Below, one piece after another: positions 8,487 through 17,400 of a DNA stretch of 64,000 bases (the stretch's first letter is position 1; every line of letters begins with the position of its first letter). This stretch comes from Acrocarpospora pleiomorpha (GTDB lineage: Bacteria; Actinomycetota; Actinomycetes; Streptosporangiales; Streptosporangiaceae): contig NZ_BLAF01000060.1 in assembly GCF_009687885.1 (NCBI RefSeq), forward strand, positions 1-64,000, written 5' to 3'. A model generated the notes under the pieces. That model was not told the origin of the DNA. It saw nothing but the letters and a program-made list of their open reading frames with translations, and made no database searches. The translations under genes were made by a program, and so were the position numbers.

Positions 8487-11400
8487 TCAGCCATGCTGTT
8501 CAAAGAACCATTTTTGAGCTGCGCCCGGTGTCGTTGGAACGCCCTCGACTCCTCCGGCCCGCAAGACGTTCGCACAGTAAGTAACGCAGCTCTGGTTTCG
8601 CAAGCTATACGCGGGATACGTTCCCCTCGCCGTCTTCGCCATCATAACCTCGGCGTACGCCAATGCCCCATCTGCGTTAGGCAGGCGAATCTTGACATTA
8701 ATCGTGGAAGCGGGGAGCTTGGCGGGATCGAAGGTTGCGACCCCATTCGTCGCAATTCGCGGTCCACCGAACTGATGTGTGGACAACACTTCACCGGCAT
8801 CGCTCTTGACAGTGATAAGAGCATGCTTTTCATCGGGGTTAAGGTGCACAGTCGCCTCGCCACCGCAGTTGTGTACCAGGACCGGCGCGTTGCCAGCGAA
8901 CACATAGTAGGTGTTGAGGTCGGCGACGCTGAAGTTGTGAACGGTTTCGCGGAAGCTGATCCATCGGGTGACGGCTGTGATCTGCACACGTGTCCCGGCA
9001 CTGGTGCGCAGCCATGCGCCGGGCTGGAGTTGTCCTGCTGGAATCCAGTCGCGTAGTTCGGGAACCCAGATGGGATGACCCTCGGTGGCGGTCACACTCG
9101 CGGTCGTGCTCTTCGGACCGGCAGGGGCGGTGTCGGTGATGTTCTGTGGTGCTCCGGGCGTGATGTAGCCGCTTAGGAGCCCGCTCTGTCGAGAGAGCGT
9201 GATGGTGATCCGGACAAGAGGTTTTGTTCCTTCGCCGGGGATGAGGGCGGTGACGGGTTTGGAGGCGGTTTGGCCGGTTTCTGGGTCGGTGGCCAGAACC
9301 TTCTCGCCGATACGGATGTTTTCGATGGGTTTGGTGGAGCCATCGGCCATGAGTACGCGGGTGCCGGGAGTAAAGCTGTTTCCAGGGCAACTGCCACCTG
9401 CCCTGCCGCCGCCTGTGCTGGACCTGGCCTTGCCGATGGTTCTGCCGATTGCGCCTGCGGCTTTGGAGACCAGGACGCCGCCGACGACGCTGGTGGCGGC
9501 GCCGATGGTCATGGCGCCGAGGGCGCCGAGGAGGGATTGTTCTTCGGCGGGGGTGTCCATGGTGTAGCCGACCCAGCCGGCGACTGCTCCGCCCAGGGCC
9601 ATGCACCCGAGACTTCCGGCTCCGGCCGTTAAGGCCAGGCATCCTGCGGTGGCGGCTGCTCCGGCGACGGTGGAGACGATGGTGCTGGCGTTGTCTTCGA
9701 TCCAGCTGCCGATGGAGCCCCAGAAGCCTTCGTCTTCTTTTTCTTCTTCCTTGGGCTTGGGTGGGGCGACCGTGCGCTTCTGTTCTTCTTTGCGGCGCTT
9801 TTCCTGGCGCTTGTTGTAGTCCCGGTTCTCGGCCTTCTTCTTGGCGCGGACCTTCTGGTTGGTGATCTTCTTGCCGCTGCCGTCGTAGTCCTCGCGCAGG
9901 GTGCGGTTGGCGGCGGCGTTTCCGGCGTCCATGCTCAGCCCGGTCGGGTCGGACATGCCGACTGGGTTGTTTCCGGCGTAGGAGAACGGGTTGGCCCATT
10001 GGGGTTTGCGGAAGTCGAGGAGGGGGTCGGTGGAGATGAATTTGGCGATTGTGGGGTCGTAGTAGCGGGCGCCAATGTGGGTGAGGCCGGTGGATTCGTC
10101 TTCGACTTTGCCGAGGAAGCCGAGGTCGGTGAAGGGCAGGTCGTCGGCGCCGCGGCGTTGGCCGAAGGGGAGGTAGCGTTCGCGGTTGATGGCGCCGGTG
10201 GTGTCGTCGATGGCGAGTTGGGCGGTGCCGTGCATGGCGGCGGCCATCCAGCGCACGCCCGGCTGGCTGTTGGTGCGCATCGCGACCAGGGCACCGTCAG
10301 GACCGGTGTAGTAGCGCTTGCCGGTCAGACCGCTGCCGGAGAGTTGGATCTCCATTGAGCCCAGGTACAGGGTGGTGGAGCCGTCGGGGTCGCGGCGTAG
10401 GAGGCGGCTGCCGTCGGGGCCGTACACCATGGCGGTGTCTTTGCCGTCGACGGTCGCTTTGGTGAGTTCGCCGAGTTCGTTCCAGGTGAAGGTGCCGGCT
10501 TTGCCGCCAGCCATGCGAGTGGCGAGCTGGCCCGCGGCGTCGTAGGTGTAGGAGTCGTTGCCACCCTGGGAGTGGCTGATGGAGCCAACCGCGTCAGGGC
10601 GGACGCTGCCGGGACCTGAGGTGGGGTAGTGGTAGGTGTCGATCTGGCCGTTGTGGGTGCGGGTGGTGAGGTTGCCGATGGCGTCGTAGCTGTAAGCCTC
10701 CGCGTACGGATCCACGCCCTGACCATCTGCCGAGCCTTCGGAACAGGCGGACGCGGTTGTGGTCCACGCCGAGGACAACCGGTGCAGGTCGTCGTAAGTG
10801 AAGCATTCGGCCTGGTCGGTGGTGTCGTCCAGGATTCGGGTGATCTCGCCGGAGATGTCGTAGGAGTAGCGGTCGTGCTGGGCGACCGTCGGGTTGGCGG
10901 TGTCGGCCCGGGACGTGGTGGCCACCTGGGTGATCCGCCCGGTGGCGTCGTCCCAGGCGAGGGTGCGTTTGACCTGCCCGTTCACGCCGTACGAGCGCTC
11001 GAAGAGCTGCCCGATCGCCGTATAGGCGGTGGATTTGACGTAGGTGAACCCGCCGCCGAAGTCCGAGGTCAGGCCATACGGCAGGCCCAGGTCGGTGTAG
11101 GAGGAGGTCAGCGTTTCCGCCGCGAGGCCGCCGGCCGAGGGCAGGGTGGTCGTGGCCACCGCGCCGCCAGCCGTGTACGTGGTGCCGAATGTGTAGTTAC
11201 CGCCGAGAAGTCCTTCGCTGGCGGGGATCGTGAGCGTCGACCCGGTTGGCCGGTTCATCACGTCGTAGCCGACGACGCTGGTCGTGTACGCCTGCCCGCC
11301 CGTCCAGCGCGTGGCCGACGTCAACTGCCCAGGCGACAGCGTGTCGTACACCCATTCGGCGACCTTCGTCCCGGTTCCGACATCGCCGATCCACTGTGAG

Positions 11401-14400
11401 GTCTTCCGGCTGAGGTCGTCGTAGCCATTGGAGACCTTCTTGCCGTTGCCGTCGATCGACCACAGCAGTCGTCCGGCCACGTCGTAGGCCTGCTCGGACG
11501 AGCCGGCGTCAGGATCCTGGGCAGTAAGCCGTCGCCCAGCCAGGTCATACGTAAACGTCCGGACATTCCCGTTGGCGTCGGTGTGCTTAACGAGATTGCC
11601 GTTGAGGTCGTACTCATATGTCGTGTCGTAGTGAGTCGGGCCGCCCTCGGGAACCTGGATGGTGAGGACCTTCCAGTCGCTCCACGCCGACGCGCCGTTG
11701 ACGGCGACCGCGCGGGCCCGCCAGCGAACCTTCCACCCGTCGGACAGTTCCCCAGCGGGGACGGTGATCGACGCCAGCGTGCCGGACAGCACATTGTCCA
11801 CGCCGCCCGCCCAGATCTGGCCGGTGCCCTGGCCAGGGACGGACGGGTCGTGCTCGACCTCGAACTCGGCACGCAGAGTGCCGCCCGCAGGTCCGGCGAC
11901 CCGGGCATCCAGGGCCGGGGTGAGCGAAGGCGTGATACCTCCCCCGCTACCCGACGGAGTGACGCCTAACTGGTCGACCGTGGGCGCGGGCAGGTCGACC
12001 GTGAAGGTCTGCCAGTCCGACCACGGCGACGTTGAACCGGTCGCGACGGCGCGAGCCCGCCACCGCACCGTCATGCCATCCGCCAACTCGCCGCCGGGAA
12101 CGGTGACGGCCGCGTCCGAACCGGTAGCGACATCGTCGACCGAACCCGCCCAGATCTGGGCACCTTCGTGTTCGAGTTCGAACTCGCCGCGCAGGTCACC
12201 GCCGACCGGGTCGGTGAGGGTGGCGTGCAGGGCGGGAGTGAGCGAGGTTGTGATCACGTCGTCGTCGACCGTGTGCGACGGCGTGACCTGAAGTCCCGTG
12301 ACCGTCGCCTTCGGCACCGCGACGCTGAACTCGTGCCAGTCCGACCAGGCCGAGGTCGCCGCGGAGGCGACCGCGCGGACTCGCCAGCGCGCTGTCTCCC
12401 CATCGGCAAGCTTCCCGGCCGGTACGGCTACCGCAGCGTCCGACCCAGAGGCGACATTGTCGATGGAACCGGCCCAGATCTGCGCACCCTCGCGTTCAAG
12501 CTCGAACTCGCCGCGCAACGTCCCGCCGTTGGGATCGGTGACGGTCGCATGCAACGTCGGCGTGACCGAGAAGGCCACGGTCGCGCCCTCGACCGTCTCC
12601 GCAGGAGTGACCTGGAACTGGCTCAGGATCGGGTCAGCGACATCGACCGACAAGCCCTGCCAATCCGACCAGGCGGACGGGGTCGCCCCCGCCAGCACCC
12701 GGGCTCTCCAGCGGACCTTGTACCCGTCGACCAGCTTCCCGGCCGGAACCGCCAGAGACGCCGAGGTCCCGGAGGGCACATTGTCGACCGCGCCCGCCCA
12801 GATCTGGCCGCTCCCCTGCGAGGGAACCGCCGGATCATGCTCGACCTCGTACTCCGCGCGCAGGTTCCCGCTCGCCGGGTCGAACACCCGCCCGATCAGC
12901 GACGGCGTCGCCGAGGAGGTGACCGTCACCCCCTCGACCACGCTGGACGGGCTGACCTGCAGCAGATCAATGCCGAGGTTGCCGCCCGAGGGGAGGGCGA
13001 CGGTCAGGTTCTGCCACTGCGACCACGCCGACGCCACCGACGTCGCTACCGTGACCGCGCGGGCGCGCCAGCGTACCTTCCACCCGTTGGTCAGCTCCCC
13101 GGCCGGTACGGCCACCGACGCCACCTGCCCCGAGGCCACATCCGGCGACGAACCCGCCCAGATCTGACCGCTGCCTTGCTCACCGGAGACTCCCGGATCG
13201 TGCTCGATCTCGAACTCGGCGCGTACCTGACCGGCGGCCGGCTCGGACACCGTGCCGCGCAGGCTCGGCGTCAACGTCGGCGTGACCGTCGCCTCGCCCA
13301 CCTGCGCGGAGGGAACCGTCTGTAACTGGGCAATGCTCGGCTTGGGCACATCGATGGTGAAGGGATGCCAGCCCGACCAGGCCGAGGCCGACTCCCCGAC
13401 CGGGTTCACCGCCCGGACCCGCCAGCGGGCCTGCCAGCCGTCCATCAACTCCCCGGCCGGAACCGTGGCCGACACCTGCGTGCCCGACGCCACGCCGGGC
13501 ACGTTGCCGGCCCAGATCTGGCCGGTGCCCTGGCCTGTGGGGGCGTTCGGGTCGTGGTCGACCTCGAACTCGGCCCGCAACGCCTGCCCGGCCGGGTCGG
13601 TGACGGTGGCCGACAGCTGCGGCGTCACCGTCGGGGTGACCGTCACCCCTTCCACCTGCTGCGACGGCGTCAACTGCGGCGCGGTCACGCTCGGCTTCGG
13701 CACGTCCACGGTGAAGCTCTGCCAGGAGGTCCAGGCCGAGACAGTGTCGCCGCGGACCGCGCGGGCCCGCCACCGCACCCCCCACCCGTCACCAAGCTTG
13801 GCGGCCGGGACCGCCAGGGAGGCGGAGGTGCCGGAGGCGACGTTGTCCTTCGAGCCGGTCCAGATGGTGCCGGTTCCGTGTTCGGTGTCGGCCGGGTCGT
13901 GCTCGACCTGGAACTCCGCCTTCACCGGCTGGCCGCCCGGTTCGGCGACCCGGGCCGAGAAGGTCGGGGTCAGCGAGGTCACCTTCGTCACCCCGCCGGT
14001 GGTCGAGGACGGGGTGACCTGGGTCTGGTCGGCGGTCGGCGTACGGTCCGGGGCCGGGCTTCCGGCGGCCAGGGCGGCGATCTCGGAGGGGGTCAGGACC
14101 TTCTGGTAGACGCGGATGTCGTCGAGTTTGCCGTTGAAGACCGCGCCCAACGTCATGGTGCCGTTGGCGTTCCAGGTGAGGGGGACGGTGTTGGAGCCGA
14201 TCTGCTGCCCGTTCAGGTACAGGTAGACCATTCCGGTGGTTCCGGCGGCCCTGTCGTAGACCCCGGTCAGGTGGAACCAGCGCTTAAGCGGCACCGTGCC
14301 CGCCCACACGCCGTACCCGGTCGCGCCGGAAGTGTCGTTGTTGTAGATGACGAACTCGAGCCGCTTCTGGGTGCCGCCTTCGGTGCCGAAGAAGAACGAC

Positions 14401-17400
14401 GGCTTCACATTCCCCATCTGGCGGAAGACCTCGTACCAGTTGCTGTCGTCCTCCAGGTTCAGCCAGGCCGAGACCGTATAGGACTGGTCGGTGCGCATCA
14501 CCGGGCCGGAGGTGGCGGCCGAGTTGGGGTTGCCGGTGGCGGTCATCGCCCCGCCCAGGATCCCCGGCGTCCAGGAAGCGGTCCCGCCCAGCGTGGCCGA
14601 GCGGCCCGCACCGGTGGCGTCCCCGGCCGTGGTGCCGGAATTCTCATCCAGCTTCCAATGCACAACCGGGGAACTGATCGGGGCCGGTGCCGCCGCCGGG
14701 TTCACCCGTAAGGTCTGCCAGGAGGTCCAGGCCGAGGAGGTGGACTGGCCGGGATTGACAGCTCGGGCCCGCCACCGCACCAGCCACCCGGCGGTGATCT
14801 CATCCGGGGCGACCGTCAACGCCGCGACCCGACCGCTGACGACCCCGGTCACCGAACCCGACCAGATCAGGCCCGACCCCTGCGCGGGCACCGACGGGTC
14901 ATGTTCGACCTCGAACTCGCCCGTCAACGGCCCGCCCGCCCCATCGGAGAGCGTCGCCGACAGCTGTGGGGTCAGCGAGGTCGCCGTCACCTGCCCGGAC
15001 ACCGTCGTGAACGGCAGCACCGAGGGCGCGGACACCGCTGGAGCCGAGCCACTGGTGTAGGTGACACTCAGGCTCGGCTTGGTCACGCCCTCGTTGGAGT
15101 CGAACCCCCGGTCATAGTACGGCCGGCCGGTGACCGTCTCATCCACCCCGCGCAGCATCAGCCCATGGTTGGCCGTCCCCGACGCCCACGCCTGCGCGAA
15201 CGCGGTGGCATCCCAGCTCATGGCGCCCGGAACCGGACAGGTGGCGAAATCCCTGGCGATCTGCTCCCCGGCCGTGGTCGTGGCCGGCTTGTTGGCCCAG
15301 GTGATCGTGCCCGGATTCCAGGCGGCGGTGATCCGCTGCACCCGGATCCCCGAAGCGGAGTCCCCGCATCCGTCCGACACCTTGCGTTGCAACGTCAACG
15401 TCGCCGACGACACGTTCGCCCCGGCGATCGCGGCGGTGTTGAACATCAGATACGCCCGCTCCACCCCCAGGCTGCCGACGTTGTTGTAGGTGCCCACCCA
15501 CAACCAGTCGCCGGCCTGCTGCTCCGCGCCGTCCACGCCGTAACTGGAGATCCACGTGTCCGACACCACCGGCAACGTCGTGGTCGGGTCCACCGTCACC
15601 GGATACCGGGTGGAGGGGTCGGCCAGGAATGCCGCATCCGGGCGAAGCACCAGCACCTGCTGGCCGTTCTCCTCCACCACCCGGGTATCGATCTTCCCGA
15701 CCTTGCCGCGGCGCCCGCCTGCGGCGGAGGCGTCCCACATCACCGGCTTCGGCGCCGACGCCGCCGTCTTCCCCGCCGCGTCGACCAGCGCCAGCCCAGC
15801 CTCACTCGCCCGCAGATTCAGCCCTTCCGCCTGCACCGGCAGCCGATACTCCACCCCGGCGGCAGGCCGCGTCCGCAACACCACATCGTGCCGGAACCCC
15901 GCAGACAGCGCCGTCACCACCAGATCCGCGCCCGGACCCGCCGCATCCACATACGTCGCGACATTGCCCTTGACCTGCGGCTTCGGCAGCACGCCCGGCC
16001 ACTCCAGCGCGAACACCGACTTATCCGGACGCGTCATCCGCGCGAACACCCCGGCCCCACCCGCGGAGAACTCCACCTCGGCAAGCGCGGCCTTCGGCTT
16101 CAACACCCCACCAGCGGCCACCAGCGTGGTATCCACCGCAACCCACGCGTTCCCCTGCCGCACCCGCACCGGCCCGGAAGACAACTCCGTGGTGAACGTC
16201 TTGCCATCCGCGTTCGCGTACGTCAGCGACGACTCCGTGGTCGCCCCCTCGGCCAGCACCCGCTTGCCCTGCTTCACCGCAGCCTGCGAAGCCGCCCGCA
16301 TCGCCTCAACGCGTACCGCCTGATCAGCGACCGCCGCAGTAGTATCCGCAGCCGCTTCGCTGCCAGCCGGACCCGAACTGTCCGCCGGCTTCTCCGCCGA
16401 ACCCGACTTATCCGGGGAAAGTCCCGGACCCTGCGTAGCAGCCGGCTGGCCGTCGGCGTTCAGCCACTCCTCGATCTTGGTGACCTGGTCGTCGACATCG
16501 GTGTGGTAGACGGTCTTCCCGCCCAGCGGCGGAACCACCTCGTACACATCCGCGCCCAGATAGTTCGTCGTCGTCCGCCGCAACTCCGACGAACCCGACA
16601 TGTCCACCGCCGCGACCGTGCGCCCGACCCCGTCATAGATCGGCTTCGACCACTGCGGCAACGACGACAACGCCGGATTCAGCAGCCCTGTCCCCGGAGC
16701 CGCCGAGTTGTAGGCCGGTCCCGAACTCGCCGCGACATTCCCCCGCGCGTCATACGTGGTCACCGACACGATCCGGCCGCCCGACGGAGACTCGGTCTGC
16801 GACTCGCGCTGGCGGCCGAGCCCGTCCTGGAAGCTGTGCGAGACCGACCAAGTCGGCTGCCCGCCGGTCACCGTGAGCAGTTTCTCGGACGTGGTGCGGG
16901 CAGGTGCCGTGCCAGTGAGTTGGTAGCTGAACTTCGCCGCCGGAATCGTCCCGGTCCGCGGCTGCGCCGGTGTCCAGACCGTCGTGGTACGGCCCAAGGC
17001 GTCATAGTCGATGTTCGTGTCCCGGCCGCTGGTGTCGCGGACACCGATCGTGCCGCCGTGCAGCGGGCTCTTCCACGTGGTCGCCGTGTGGCCCAGCGTG
17101 TTGGTGGTCGTGATGCCGTTGACCGGCCAGTTCGTCGCCGGGTTGTAGGTCAGCGTGGTCGTCTTCCCGAGCGCGTCGGTGGTGGCCAGCGAACGGCCGT
17201 ACTTGTCATAGGTGGTCTTGGCGGTGGCCACGGTATCGGCGTCCGTCCACGAGCGCGACTCGGTGATGTTGCCGTCCGAGGGCGTGTTCGTGGCCGGGTC
17301 GCTGCCGCTGTCGTACAACGTGACCTGGCGCGACAGCAGGGTGCCCGTGCAGTTCGCGCCCGCGCGCTTCTCCTGCACGGACGGGAAGTCGATCATCCAC

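Noticed and set aside
11650..14050. Repeat array considered as CRISPR
   Set aside because: Units are over 300 bp, diverged and in frame within one protein. No short direct repeats with spacers occur in the window.
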